From Arthrobacter_D sp015752045 (GTDB lineage: Bacteria > Actinomycetota > Actinomycetes > Actinomycetales > Micrococcaceae): 64,000 nucleotides of DNA. The notes beneath the pieces are model-generated. The model was not told the DNA's origin and did no database searches. It worked only from the letters and a program-made list of their open reading frames with translations. Shown here in pieces: positions 35,051 through 43,988 of this stretch. The stretch spans positions 62,001 to 126,000 of the forward strand of contig NZ_JADOUS010000009.1 of NCBI RefSeq assembly GCF_015752045.1, read 5' to 3'. The stretch's first letter is position 1. Each line of letters opens with the position of its first letter. A program made the position numbers and the translations under genes.

Positions 35051-36693
35051 TCGTCACGGGCGGACGGGCGGTCGGACAGCCGGGGGAGCTGCCCGCCGTC
35101 GGTGACGGGATCTCCGTCCACCGCGTCATGGGGACCGAGACCGAGTACGGCATCATCGCGCCGGCCCTGCCGTCGGCGAATCCGACGCTGCTGTCCTCGC
35201 AGGTGGTCAACGCCTACGCCGCCACCCTGCGCGAAGGGCTGGGCAACCTCGTGGGCACCCGCTGGGACTATACGGACGAGACGCCGCTGACCGACGCCCG
35301 CGGCTTCAGGATGGACCGCGGCAGCGCGCACCCGAGCCAGCTGACGGACGAGCCCGTGGAGCTCAGCGCCGAACAGATCGCGCTCGAACGCGGGGAGCCC
35401 GCCGAGGCCGCCGTGCTCATGAACCTGGTGCTCAACAACGGGGCCCGGCTCTACGTGGACCATGCCCACCCGGAGTATTCCTCGCCCGAGGTAACCAACC
35501 CCCTCGACGCCGTGCTCTGGGACCGCGCCGGGGATCACGTGGCCGTCGCCGCGATGGAACGCATCAGGACCACGCCCGGCTTCTCGCCCGTGATCCTCTA
35601 CAAGAACAACACGGACAACAAGAGCGTGTCCTACGGCTCGCACGAAAACTACCTCGTCCCCCGGAGCGTGCCGTTCTCGAAGCTCGCGGAGGCGCTCATC
35701 CCGTTCTTCGTCTCACGCCAGGTCGTCTGCGGTGCCGGGCGGGTGGGCCTCGGTCCCCTCAACCAGGAGCCCGGATTCCAGATCAGCCAGCGCGCCGACT
35801 TCTTCGAGAACGAGATCGGCCTCGAGACGACGGTCCGGCGCCCCATCATCAACACGCGGGACGAGCCCCACGCCGTCGCCGAGAAGTACCGGCGACTGCA
35901 CGTCATCATCGGCGACGCGAACCTGAGCGAGGTGTCGAACTATCTGAAGGTGGGCACCACCGCTCTCGTCCTCTCCCTCATCGAGCAGGGCCTCGCGCCG
36001 GTGCCGCAGCTCGAGGACCCGGTCGAGGCGCTGCAGGCCATCAGCCATGACCCCTCCTTGACGGTGCAGGTCCGGCTGAAGGACGGGCGGAGCCTGACCG
36101 CGCTGGACCTGCAGGAGATCTACTGCAACGCGGTCGTGGCAGCGCTGCCCGCTGACGCGGACCGGCAGACGCGCGACGTCGTCGACCGCTGGCAGTCACT
36201 GCTGGTGACGCTGCGGCGCGATCCGATGGAGGCCGCCCGGCAGGTCGACTGGATCGCGAAGCTGAAGGTCCTCGAGGCGTACCGGGCCCGGGACGGTCTG
36301 GCGTGGACCGACCCACGCCTCGCGCTCATCGACCTGCAGTACGCCGACCTCCGGCCCGAGAAGGGCATCTACCAGCGGCTGGCCCGCAGGGGCGACGTCG
36401 ATCTGCTCGTCGACCCCGCCGTCGTCGCGCGCGCCGCCGTCGAACCGCCCCGGGACACGCGGGCCTACTTCCGCGGCCGGTGCATCGCCGAGTACCCCGC
36501 AGAGGTGGTAGGGGCCAGCTGGGACTCGCTGATCTTCGAACTCCCGGGCCAGCGGAGGCTGCAGCGCGTCCAGACCCGCGAACCGCTGCGGGGCACGGCG
36601 GCGCTCACCGGGGCGTTGTTCGATGCAGCCACGGATGCCGAGGATTTCCTCGCCCAATTGTTGAGCGACCCGGATCGGCGCGTGGCACCATAG
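35047..36693 (+). CDS. dop: Depupylase / Pup deamidase
   Basis: 548 residues, glutamine-synthetase-like fold. Converts the C-terminal Gln of Pup to Glu and also removes Pup from substrates. MGTETEYGI at about residue 28 carries the ATP/Mg glutamate; the Dop-specific loop region (about 65-105) is present; LYVDHAHPEYSSPE and YKNNTDNKSVSYGSHENY are diagnostic. The chosen GTG at 35047 overlaps the arc stop, adding about 27 residues before the first conserved block; an internal start is possible. Confidence 0.95.
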   Translation: MIVTGGRAVGQPGELPAVGDGISVHRVMGTETEYGIIAPALPSANPTLLSSQVVNAYAATLREGLGNLVGTRWDYTDETPLTDARGFRMDRGSAHPSQLTDEPVELSAEQIALERGEPAEAAVLMNLVLNNGARLYVDHAHPEYSSPEVTNPLDAVLWDRAGDHVAVAAMERIRTTPGFSPVILYKNNTDNKSVSYGSHENYLVPRSVPFSKLAEALIPFFVSRQVVCGAGRVGLGPLNQEPGFQISQRADFFENEIGLETTVRRPIINTRDEPHAVAEKYRRLHVIIGDANLSEVSNYLKVGTTALVLSLIEQGLAPVPQLEDPVEALQAISHDPSLTVQVRLKDGRSLTALDLQEIYCNAVVAALPADADRQTRDVVDRWQSLLVTLRRDPMEAARQVDWIAKLKVLEAYRARDGLAWTDPRLALIDLQYADLRPEKGIYQRLARRGDVDLLVDPAVVARAAVEPPRDTRAYFRGRCIAEYPAEVVGASWDSLIFELPGQRRLQRVQTREPLRGTAALTGALFDAATDAEDFLAQLLSDPDRRVAP

Positions 36694-36739
36694 GAGCCTG
36701 ACCTCCGAACTGATCACGACTACGGAAAGGGTGGATACC

Positions 36740-36949
36740 GTGGCGACACAGGACCGCAGAAATACCGGCGGATCGTCCTCCGCGGCGGAGGAGGAGGAAC
36801 TCCCCGACCCCGCCCCCGCGCCGCCCGCTGCCGCGCAGGACTCCGGCCAGACCCAGGGCGTCGACGACCTGCTCGACGAGATCGACGGCGTCCTCGAATC
36901 CAACGCCGAGGAATTCGTCCGCGGCTTCGTGCAGAAGGGTGGCCAGTAG
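36740..36949 (+). CDS. pup: Prokaryotic ubiquitin-like protein Pup
   Basis: 69 residues, intrinsically disordered, Ala/Pro/Glu-rich N-terminal half, then the ARC-binding helix region VDDLLDEIDGVLESNAEEFVR (split here as VDDLLDEIDGV and LESNAEEFV), ending VQKGGQ. The final Gln means Dop must deamidate it before ligation. The start is GTG 36740, with AAAGGG eight bases upstream; an in-frame GTG nine bases earlier lies in the ribosome site. Confidence 0.97.
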   Translation: MATQDRRNTGGSSSAAEEEELPDPAPAPPAAAQDSGQTQGVDDLLDEIDGVLESNAEEFVRGFVQKGGQ

Positions 36950-36952
36950 CGG

Positions 36953-37780
36953 ATGCTTCCGGATGATGCCGCGGTAGCGGTCCCACGGGCCGCCTCGACG
37001 TCCTTTGCCGATTATCTGGGCGCGCACCATCCGGCAATGCTGCCGTCGAACCGGACCCTGGGGCCCGTGACGTCGTCCTCGGATGCCTCCCATCTGGCCC
37101 CGCACGCGACGACGATCGTGTCGCTCACCTTCCCGGGGGGCGTGCTCATGGCCGGCGATCGGCGGGCGACGATGGGCAACGTGATCGCCAGCCGCCACAT
37201 CGAGAAGGTGTTCCCCGCGGACCACTCCTCGGTGCTCGGGATCGCCGGCAGCGCCGGCATCGGCGTCGACCTGGCGCGGCTCTTCCAGGTGGAGCTGGAG
37301 CATTACGAGAAGATCGAGGCGACCATGATGAGCCTGGACGGCAAGGCCAACCGCCTGGCCGCGATGGTCCGGCAGAACCTCCCGATGGCCATGCAGGGCC
37401 TCGCCGTCGTGCCGCTCTTCGCCGGCTTCGACACCGACCGGCATCTCGGCCGCCTCTTCTCGTTCGACGTCACGGGAGGCCGCTACGAGGAACACGAGCA
37501 CCACTCCGTGGGATCCGGCTCGGTCTTCGCCCGCGGGGCGCTCAAGAAACTGTGGAATCCGCGGCTGGACGAGGCGTCCGCCGTCCGCGTGGCCGTCGAG
37601 GCACTCTACGACGCGGCGGACGACGACTCCGCGACCGGCGGCCCGGACACCGTGCGCGGCCTGTGGCCCGTGGTCTACGTCGTGGACGCTGCAGGCACGC
37701 GCCGCGTCCCGGAGCGGGACCTCGAAGCCGTGGCACACACCATCATCGATGCCCGTTCCTCCGCGGGCCGGGAGGCATAG
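36953..37780 (+). CDS. prcB: 20S proteasome beta subunit
   Basis: 275 residues, including a propeptide of about 52. Autocleavage before Thr53 (PHA|TTIVSL) exposes the catalytic N-terminal threonine; GGVLMAGDRRAT supplies the Asp/Lys region (Lys is replaced by Arg in the DRR context as in other actinobacteria). GIAGSAGIGVD is the conserved late motif. Four bases after pup and four before prcA, so one transcript. Confidence 0.97.
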   Translation: MLPDDAAVAVPRAASTSFADYLGAHHPAMLPSNRTLGPVTSSSDASHLAPHATTIVSLTFPGGVLMAGDRRATMGNVIASRHIEKVFPADHSSVLGIAGSAGIGVDLARLFQVELEHYEKIEATMMSLDGKANRLAAMVRQNLPMAMQGLAVVPLFAGFDTDRHLGRLFSFDVTGGRYEEHEHHSVGSGSVFARGALKKLWNPRLDEASAVRVAVEALYDAADDDSATGGPDTVRGLWPVVYVVDAAGTRRVPERDLEAVAHTIIDARSSAGREA

Positions 37781-37783
37781 GCC

Positions 37784-38527
37784 ATGACCCAGCAGTTCTA
37801 CGTCTCGCCCGAACAGCTGATGAAGGACCGCGCCGACTTCGCGCGGAAGGGTATCGGGCGCGGCCGGTCGGTGGTGGTGATGAGCTGCCGGGACGGGATC
37901 GCCCTCGTCGCACAGAACCCGTCGCCGTCCCTGCACAAGCTCGGCGAGATCTACGACCGCATCGCCTTCGCGGCGGTCGGCAAGTACAACGAGTTCGAGA
38001 GCCTCCGCCAGGCCGGGGTCCGCTATGCGGACGTCCGCGGCTACTCCTACGCGCGCCAGGACGTCACGGCGCGCGGCCTCGCCAGCGTGTACGCGCAGAG
38101 CCTCGGTGCCGTGTTCACGGCCGAGAGCAAACCCTTCGAGGTGGAGCTCGTGGTGGCCGAGGTGGGTCGCACCCAGGACGCCGACCACCTCTACCGGCTC
38201 ACCTTCGACGGCTCCATCGCCGACGAGGCGGGCTTCGTGGTCATGGGCGGCGCGGCCGACGCCGTCGTCGGCGCGCTCCGCGGCACCTGGTCCGCGGGCG
38301 TCGGCCTGGCCGAAGGCGTCCGCGCCGCTGCCCGCGCCCTCGCGAGCGCCGCCACCCCCGCGGGTGCCGACGGCGACCGGCCGGAGCTCCCCGCCCTCGA
38401 CTCCTCGGTCCTCGAGGTCGCGTTCCTCGAACGCGACCCGGACACCCTGCGCGGAAGCCATCGCGCGTTCCGCAGGATCGGCGGACCCGAACTCGAGACC
38501 ATGCTCCAGGGCGGACAGGACACCTGA
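37784..38527 (+). CDS. prcA: 20S proteasome alpha subunit
   Basis: 247 residues. Forms the outer rings and the gate of the proteasome. Typical N-terminal gating region MTQQFYVSPEQLMKDRADFA, then the alpha-type Ntn core (GIALVAQNPSPSLHKLGEIYDRI, AFAAVGKYNEFE). No catalytic Thr. The C-terminal 60 residues are variable and Ala/Asp-rich. Its stop shares one base with the pafA start. Confidence 0.97.
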   Translation: MTQQFYVSPEQLMKDRADFARKGIGRGRSVVVMSCRDGIALVAQNPSPSLHKLGEIYDRIAFAAVGKYNEFESLRQAGVRYADVRGYSYARQDVTARGLASVYAQSLGAVFTAESKPFEVELVVAEVGRTQDADHLYRLTFDGSIADEAGFVVMGGAADAVVGALRGTWSAGVGLAEGVRAAARALASAATPAGADGDRPELPALDSSVLEVAFLERDPDTLRGSHRAFRRIGGPELETMLQGGQDT

Positions 38528-39888
38528 TGGACCGGCGCATCTTCGGCATAGAGACCGAGTTCGGGATCTCCTACTCGGGGCCCAACTCCCGCCCGCTGTC
38601 CCCGGAGGAGGTGGCCCGCTACCTCTTCCGCAAGGTGGTCAGCTGGGGCAGGTCCTCCAACGTCTTCCTGACGAACGGGTCCCGGCTGTACCTCGACGTC
38701 GGGTCCCACCCCGAATACGCCACCGCGGAGTGCGACGACCTCGCCCAGCTCGTCGCCCACGACCGGGCCGGCGAGCTCATCCTGGAGGACCTCGTCTCCG
38801 AGGCGCAGCGGAAGCTGTCGCAGGAGGGCTACGACGGCCGGATCTACCTCTTCAAGAACAACACCGACTCAGCGGGCAACTCCTACGGCAGCCACGAGAA
38901 CTACCTCATACCCCGCAAGCTCGAGTTCTCCCGGCTCGCCGACATCCTCATCCCGTTCCTCGTGACGCGCCAGCTGCTCGTCGGCGCCGGCAAGGTCCTG
39001 AAGACGCAGACCGGGTCCATCTACGCCTTCTCCCAGCGCGCGGACCACCTGTGGGAGGGCATCTCCTCCGCCACGACCCGCTCACGGCCGATCATCAACA
39101 CCAGGGACGAGCCGCACGCCGACGCCGAGCACTACCGCCGGCTGCACGTCATCGCCGGTGATTCGAACATGTCCGAGACCACCACGCTGCTCAAGATCGG
39201 TTCCGTGGACCTGCTGCTGCGGATGGTCGAGGCGGGGGAGCTGATGCGCGACTACCGCCTGGAGAACCCCATCCGCAGCATCCGTGAGATCTCCCACGAC
39301 CTCACGGGCCGCCAGCTCCTCAAACTCGCCAACGGCCGCCACATGACGGCGCTCGAGATGCAGCGCGAGTACCTGGCGCGGGCGACGGCCTTCGTCGAGC
39401 GGAACGGCGCACACAACCAGCACGTGCCCGCAGTGCTGGACCTGTGGGAGCGCGCCCTCGACGCGGTGGAGACGGGGAACACCGCGCACATCGACAGGGA
39501 GGTCGACTGGGCGATCAAGAAGAAGCTGATCGACCGGTACCTGGCCCGGTCCGGCGACGACCTCGATTCGGCGAAGGCGGCGCAGCTCGACCTCACCTAC
39601 CACGACATCTCCCGCACACGCGGGCTGTTCTTCCTCCTCCAGGCGCGGGGGGAAGCCGCCCGCGTCGTCGAGGAGACGGCAGTGAAGGAGGCGGTGGACG
39701 TGCCTCCCCAGACCACACGGGCGCGGCTCCGGGGCGAGTTCGTCCGGCGTGCCAAGGAGGCGAACCGCGACTACACGGTCGACTGGGTGCACCTCAAGCT
39801 CAACGACAGAGCTCAGCAGACCATCCTCTGCAAGGACCCTTTCGCCTCCGTCGACGAGCGGGTCGAGGCACTCCTGCAGCAATTGTGA
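38527..39888 (+). CDS. pafA: Pup--protein ligase
   Basis: 453 residues, glutamine-synthetase-like. Phosphorylates the C-terminal Glu of Pup and attaches it to substrate lysines. MDRRIFGIETEFGI places the Mg-binding Glu at residue 9; the LYLDVGSHPEYAT, FKNNTDSAGNSYGSHENY and RPIINTRDEPHADAEHYRRLH blocks are intact. Lacks the Dop loop, which separates it from Dop. Last gene of the arc-dop-pup-prcB-prcA-pafA run. Confidence 0.97.
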   Translation: MDRRIFGIETEFGISYSGPNSRPLSPEEVARYLFRKVVSWGRSSNVFLTNGSRLYLDVGSHPEYATAECDDLAQLVAHDRAGELILEDLVSEAQRKLSQEGYDGRIYLFKNNTDSAGNSYGSHENYLIPRKLEFSRLADILIPFLVTRQLLVGAGKVLKTQTGSIYAFSQRADHLWEGISSATTRSRPIINTRDEPHADAEHYRRLHVIAGDSNMSETTTLLKIGSVDLLLRMVEAGELMRDYRLENPIRSIREISHDLTGRQLLKLANGRHMTALEMQREYLARATAFVERNGAHNQHVPAVLDLWERALDAVETGNTAHIDREVDWAIKKKLIDRYLARSGDDLDSAKAAQLDLTYHDISRTRGLFFLLQARGEAARVVEETAVKEAVDVPPQTTRARLRGEFVRRAKEANRDYTVDWVHLKLNDRAQQTILCKDPFASVDERVEALLQQL

Positions 39889-40078
39889 GGCCGACGACGA
39901 CGGCCGGCAGCCTGCTCGCAGCCGCGCCCATGGCACCACTGACGGGACGCTGACGGCACGCTGACAGGGTGCTGCCAGCAGATTCACAGGAGCAACCGTG
40001 CCCCCGTTGCCGTTAGGCTTATCAGGGCCCTTTGTTCCACGGGCGGCCTGGACCGGACACCCAACCGAAAGTAGCTTC

Positions 40079-41041
40079 GTGCGAAAAGTACTTGCAACCT
40101 CTCTTGCGCTCACGCTGTCCCTGGCGGCCTGCGGCGGGCCGACGACGGACGACCTGACGGGGGATTCCTCGGGGACGTCGGCCGGCGCCGCCGAGATCCT
40201 CGAGTCGGTCGAAGTCTCGGGCGGGACCGACGAGGAGGCACCGACCGTCGAGTTCGATGAACCGCTCGACATCACCGGTGTGGCCGCGAGGACCGTCGTG
40301 GAGGGGGATGGGGACGCCATCGAAGCCGGCGAGCAGGTCATGTACCAGCTCGTCTCCCTCAACGCCGAGGACGGCGAGGTCCTCGGTGACACCTACAGCC
40401 AGGGCGAACCCCAGGTCCTCCCGGTCGACGACATGCTGAAGGAGCAGGACGCCGAGCTCTACGAGGTCCTGACCGGGTCGAAGGTCGGCGCGCAGGTGGC
40501 CTACACCCGTCCCGCACCGGAGCCCGTGGAAGGCCAGCAGGCCACCCCTGAGCAGCTGATCGTCCTGAAGGTCATCTCCGCCGAGCAGCCACCGGCCGAG
40601 CCCGAGGTGCTCTCCCCGGAGGACGTCAAGAAGCTCGACGACGACGGCAAGCTGCCCACGTTCACCTTCGACGACAAGGGCGCGCCCGCGGTCACCATCC
40701 CCGACAACGAGCCCTCCGAGGACCTCGTCGTGAAGGTCCTCAAGGAGGGCACGGGCGAAGAGGTCGCCGAGTCGGACACCATCACCGCCAACTACAGCGG
40801 ATGGCGCTGGGAGGACGGCGAGCAGTTCGACTCCAGCTACGAGCGCGGCGAGGCCGCCGAGTTCCCGCTCACCGGTGTCATCGAGGGCTGGACCAAGGGC
40901 CTCGCCGGCCAGAAGGTCGGCTCCCAGGTCCTCCTGGTCATCCCCGGCGCCTGGGGTTACGGGGACCCGGCTCCCGAGGGACGCCCCTCCGGCACCCTCG
41001 TGTTCTTCGTCGAGATCACCGGCAAGACCGCCGCCGAGTAG
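40079..41041 (+). CDS. FKBP-type peptidyl-prolyl isomerase lipoprotein
   Basis: 320 residues. Signal peptide with lipobox LAAC (Cys about residue 19), Asp/Glu-rich linker, a degenerate FKBP-like domain (about 55-165) and a complete FKBP domain at the end (about 225-318: VKVLKEGTGEEV, GWRWEDGEQFDSSYERG, VIEGWTKGLAGQKVGSQVLLVIP). It helps fold exported proteins at the membrane. The start is GTG 40079; TAGGCT about 60 bases upstream could be a -10. This pair of FKBP genes after pafA is usual in actinobacteria. Confidence 0.92.
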   Translation: MRKVLATSLALTLSLAACGGPTTDDLTGDSSGTSAGAAEILESVEVSGGTDEEAPTVEFDEPLDITGVAARTVVEGDGDAIEAGEQVMYQLVSLNAEDGEVLGDTYSQGEPQVLPVDDMLKEQDAELYEVLTGSKVGAQVAYTRPAPEPVEGQQATPEQLIVLKVISAEQPPAEPEVLSPEDVKKLDDDGKLPTFTFDDKGAPAVTIPDNEPSEDLVVKVLKEGTGEEVAESDTITANYSGWRWEDGEQFDSSYERGEAAEFPLTGVIEGWTKGLAGQKVGSQVLLVIPGAWGYGDPAPEGRPSGTLVFFVEITGKTAAE

Positions 41042-41085
41042 CACCGGCCCGCACACCACCCATCCATCGCACCCAAGGAGTATCC

Positions 41086-41481
41086 ATGTCATTCGGACAC
41101 CGCGAATTCGACCGGCAGAAGCCCGAGATCGACTTCCCCGCCCACGACGCCCCCACCGACCTCGTCATCGAGGACATCATCACGGGCACCGGCGACGAGG
41201 CGAAGCCGGGCAACACCGTCTCCACCCACTATGTCGGTGTCGCCTTCTCCACGGGCGAGGAATTCGACGCCTCCTGGAACCGGGGGGCCCCGCTCGACTT
41301 CAAGGTCGGCGTCGGCCAGGTCATCCAGGGCTGGGACCAGGGCCTCCTCGGCATGAAGGTCGGCGGACGCCGACGCCTCGAGATCCCGTCCGAGCTCGCC
41401 TACGGCGCCAACGGCGCCGGGTCGGCGATCGGCCCGAACGAGGCGCTCATCTTCGTCGTCGATCTGCTCGGCGTCCGCTAG
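41086..41481 (+). CDS. Cytosolic FKBP-type peptidyl-prolyl isomerase
   Basis: 131 residues, a single FKBP domain with no signal peptide. Contains VSTHYVGVAFSTGEEFDASW, VGVGQVIQGWDQGLLGMKVGGRRRLEIP, and the end IFVVDLLGVR (quoted in parts). Active-site aromatic and Asp positions are present (Tyr in HYVG, Phe/Asp in EFDAS, Trp in GWDQG). AAGGAG lies seven bases before the ATG. Same transcript as the lipoprotein FKBP, 44 bases downstream. Confidence 0.93.
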   Translation: MSFGHREFDRQKPEIDFPAHDAPTDLVIEDIITGTGDEAKPGNTVSTHYVGVAFSTGEEFDASWNRGAPLDFKVGVGQVIQGWDQGLLGMKVGGRRRLEIPSELAYGANGAGSAIGPNEALIFVVDLLGVR

Positions 41482-41520
41482 CACCACCTGCACGGCCGCG
41501 GAACCGCGGCACCACCACAC

Positions 41521-41562
41521 GGAAGGGACGTACGTCGACCACGGTCGGTGTGCGTCCCTTCC
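41521..41562 (+). terminator. Long stem-loop terminator before pafBC
   Basis: GGAAGGGACG...CGTCCCTTCC, extended by an inner CGACC-AC-GGTCG stem; about 17-18 pairs in total. It separates the FKBP transcript from the pafBC promoter. Confidence 0.75.
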
Positions 41563-41578
41563 GTCGCCCCCGTGAAGG

Positions 41579-41584
41579 TAGGGT
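41579..41584 (+). promoter_or_regulatory. Putative -10 of a leaderless pafBC transcript
   Basis: TAGGGT, six bases before the GTG at 41591, directly after the stem-loop. Confidence 0.45.
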
Positions 41585-41590
41585 TTCACC

Positions 41591-43579
41591 GTGTCCGCAA
41601 AACGTACCGAACGCCTCCTCACCCTCGTGATCATGCTCCTGTCGAGCCGTCGTGGGTTCACGAAGGAGGAACTGTTCGAGGAGATCGACCTCTACCGCGA
41701 GGCGACGTCGGTCGCGGCCCGCGAGAAGCTCTTCGACCGCGACAAGGCGGCGCTGCGCGAGCAGGGCATCCCGCTGGAGTCCTTCAGCGAGGACGCGTTG
41801 TTCGACAACGACAACACCGTGCAGCGGTACCGGATCAGCGCCGAGGACTACCGTCTCGGCGGCGTGACCTTCCTGCCCGAGGAGTACGCCGTCCTCAATC
41901 TCGCAGCGGGAGTCTGGGACCAGGGGTCGCTCGACTCCGCGGCGTCCCGCGCCCTGCGGAAACTGAGCTCCCGCAGCATCGACGGCGGCATCGAGCTCAC
42001 CCCGCTCATCCAGCCGCGCATCACCACGGACGCGCCCTACTGGGACACCGTGTGGCAGGCCCTGACCTCCCGCGCCCCCCTCCGGTTCCCGTACCGGGCT
42101 GCGAGCACGGGCCGCGAGGAGGTACGCACGGTGCATCCCTGGGGGATGGGCGCGCGCTTCGGCCACTGGTACGTCGTCGGCTTCGACACGACGCGCAAGG
42201 CCGAACGCTTCTTCCGCCTCTCGCGCATGACCGGCGAGCCCGTCATCCTCCAGGGCACCTTCGACGTGCCGCCGTCCTTCGACATGAACCAGACGCTCTC
42301 CTCCCTGTCCCGCAGCGAGCCCGACCGGACCGCCGTCATCGCGGCGCGTCCCGGCTCCTGCCAGGTGCTGCGCGTCCGCAAGGACGCGGAGCTCGTGCAG
42401 ACGGGGGAGGAGTGGGACGTCCTCCGGGTGCCCTACGCGGCGTCGAGCCCCATGGCCGCGACCATCGCGGGCCTCGGCACCAATGCCAGGGTCGAGGAAC
42501 CGCAGGACCTGGCCGCGGAGGTCGTCCGGCTCCTCGACGGAGCCCACGGGGCGGCCCTCGCGGCGCCGGAGCACCTCGAGATCACCGGAAGCGCCCGCCC
42601 CGCGCCCCGGCGCAAGTCCTCCTCCCAGGACCACCTGCTCCGCCTGCTCGACCTCGTCCCGTACCTCCTGGCCCATCCGGGGGCGGAGGTGGGTGACACG
42701 GCGCGGAGGTTCGACGTCACCGAGGGCCAGCTGACCAAGGACCTCGACCTGCTGTTCGTCAGCGGACCGCGCCATTACCCCGACGGGCTGATGGACGTGA
42801 ACATCGAGGAGGACAGGATCTACCTCACCAACGCCCGCGACCTGGCGGAGCCCGTGAAGCTCAGCATGGACGAGGCGTGCTCCCTGGTCGTCGGGCTGCA
42901 GGCCCTCCGGGAGCTGCCCGGCATGCGGAACAACGAGGCGATCGTCAGCGCCCAGACCAAGCTCACCGCCGCGACCGGTGACGCCGCGCGCATCGGGACG
43001 GCCGTGGCCACCAAGCTCACGGAGGACGACGTCGACCCGACGCTCGAGGTGCTGCAGGCCGCCCTGCACTCGAACGTGCGCGTGGACGTCGACTATTTCG
43101 TGCCGACACGCGACGAGATCACGCACCGCCTCCTCGAGCCGGTCCGCATCTTCCTCCACCAGGACACGTGGTACCTCGAGGCCTGGAGCGTCGACTCCGA
43201 CGGACTGAGGAACTTCCGGCTGGACCGAATCCAGCGCGCCACCCTGACGGATCAGCCGGCCACCGCCGACCTGGACGAGGAGTTCCTCGCCCAGGACCGG
43301 CGGAGCGTCTCGCCCTACCGCTCCGGGGACGCCGACCTCGCCGTCACGCTGCTGCTCGAGCCGCGGGCCCGCTGGATCGCGGCGCAGTACAACGCCGACG
43401 CCGTGCAGGAGCTCGGCGAGGACCGACTGGCCGCGCGCCTCAAAGTGGCGTCCAGTACCTGGATCCCGGGCCTCGTGGCCGGACTCGGAGGGTCGGCGGC
43501 GGTCATCGCTCCCGCCGGACTGCGCGAGGAGACCCTGCGGTGGCTCGAGGCAGCCCGCGCGCACCAGGCCCTGGCCTAG
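41591..43579 (+). CDS. pafBC: PafB-PafC fused WYL-domain transcription activator
   Basis: 662 residues, about twice PafB or PafC alone: HTH1 (about 1-60, RTERLLTLVIMLLSSRRGFT), WYL1 with its extension (to about 310), HTH2 (about 345-400, DHLLRLLDLVPYLLAHPGAEVG) and WYL2 (about 480-600, DTWYLEAWSVDSDGLRNFRLDRI in parts). PafBC activates the LexA/RecA-independent mycobacterial DNA-damage response; the two halves are separate genes in Mycobacterium but naturally fused in Arthrobacter, where the structure was determined. The position between FKBP and tatA is conserved. Confidence 0.95.
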   Translation: MSAKRTERLLTLVIMLLSSRRGFTKEELFEEIDLYREATSVAAREKLFDRDKAALREQGIPLESFSEDALFDNDNTVQRYRISAEDYRLGGVTFLPEEYAVLNLAAGVWDQGSLDSAASRALRKLSSRSIDGGIELTPLIQPRITTDAPYWDTVWQALTSRAPLRFPYRAASTGREEVRTVHPWGMGARFGHWYVVGFDTTRKAERFFRLSRMTGEPVILQGTFDVPPSFDMNQTLSSLSRSEPDRTAVIAARPGSCQVLRVRKDAELVQTGEEWDVLRVPYAASSPMAATIAGLGTNARVEEPQDLAAEVVRLLDGAHGAALAAPEHLEITGSARPAPRRKSSSQDHLLRLLDLVPYLLAHPGAEVGDTARRFDVTEGQLTKDLDLLFVSGPRHYPDGLMDVNIEEDRIYLTNARDLAEPVKLSMDEACSLVVGLQALRELPGMRNNEAIVSAQTKLTAATGDAARIGTAVATKLTEDDVDPTLEVLQAALHSNVRVDVDYFVPTRDEITHRLLEPVRIFLHQDTWYLEAWSVDSDGLRNFRLDRIQRATLTDQPATADLDEEFLAQDRRSVSPYRSGDADLAVTLLLEPRARWIAAQYNADAVQELGEDRLAARLKVASSTWIPGLVAGLGGSAAVIAPAGLREETLRWLEAARAHQALA

Positions 43580-43582
43580 ACT
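43577..43582 (+). promoter_or_regulatory. Putative -10 overlapping the pafBC stop codon
   Basis: TAGACT, in which TAG is the pafBC stop; six bases before the ATG at 43589, so the next gene may also have its own leaderless transcript. Confidence 0.3.
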
Positions 43583-43588
43583 GGGACC

Positions 43589-43951
43589 ATGCTCTGGTGG
43601 ATGTGGATCGTGCTGTGGGTTGCGCTGGTGGCGGTCAGCGTGATCTTCCTCGTCGTCGTCGGCTTCCGCGTCTTCCGCCGCGGAATGCGAACTCTCGGTG
43701 AATTCGGGGAAGCGATGGACCGCCTCCAGGTGAACGTGCCCCCCGCCGACGCCGCGGACGACCGTGCGGGAGCGGCCCCCTCGGCCGTGCCGGGCATCCC
43801 CGTCCCTGCCGTCTTCTCGGCACCGGACACGGTCCGTGCGGCCCGCGCACTGGCGAGGACCCGCCGCATCGACGACCGGCGTGCGCGGCGCGTCGCGACG
43901 CGGGCCGGGCGCGAACAGCCGCAGCTCCTGCAGGACATGCCCCACCTGTGA
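43589..43951 (+). CDS. Small membrane-anchored hypothetical protein
   Basis: 120 residues. One N-terminal transmembrane segment (about 3-26, WMWIVLWVALVAVSVIFLVV), then a basic stretch, an Ala/Pro linker and a very Arg-rich C-terminal helix (ARALARTRRIDDRRARRVATR). Orientation would place the basic part in the cytosol. Unknown family; an analogous small protein often lies between pafC and tatA. Nine bases after pafBC. Confidence 0.75.
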   Translation: MLWWMWIVLWVALVAVSVIFLVVVGFRVFRRGMRTLGEFGEAMDRLQVNVPPADAADDRAGAAPSAVPGIPVPAVFSAPDTVRAARALARTRRIDDRRARRVATRAGREQPQLLQDMPHL

Positions 43952-43953
43952 AC

Positions 43954-43959
43954 TAAACT
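43954..43959 (+). promoter_or_regulatory. Putative -10 of tatA
   Basis: TAAACT. Would start transcription near 43966, giving either a leaderless GTG start at 43965 or a 23-base leader with GAGAGG for the ATG at 43989. Confidence 0.35.
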
Positions 43960-43988
43960 CGAGCGTGAACCAACGAGAGGAAATGGGC

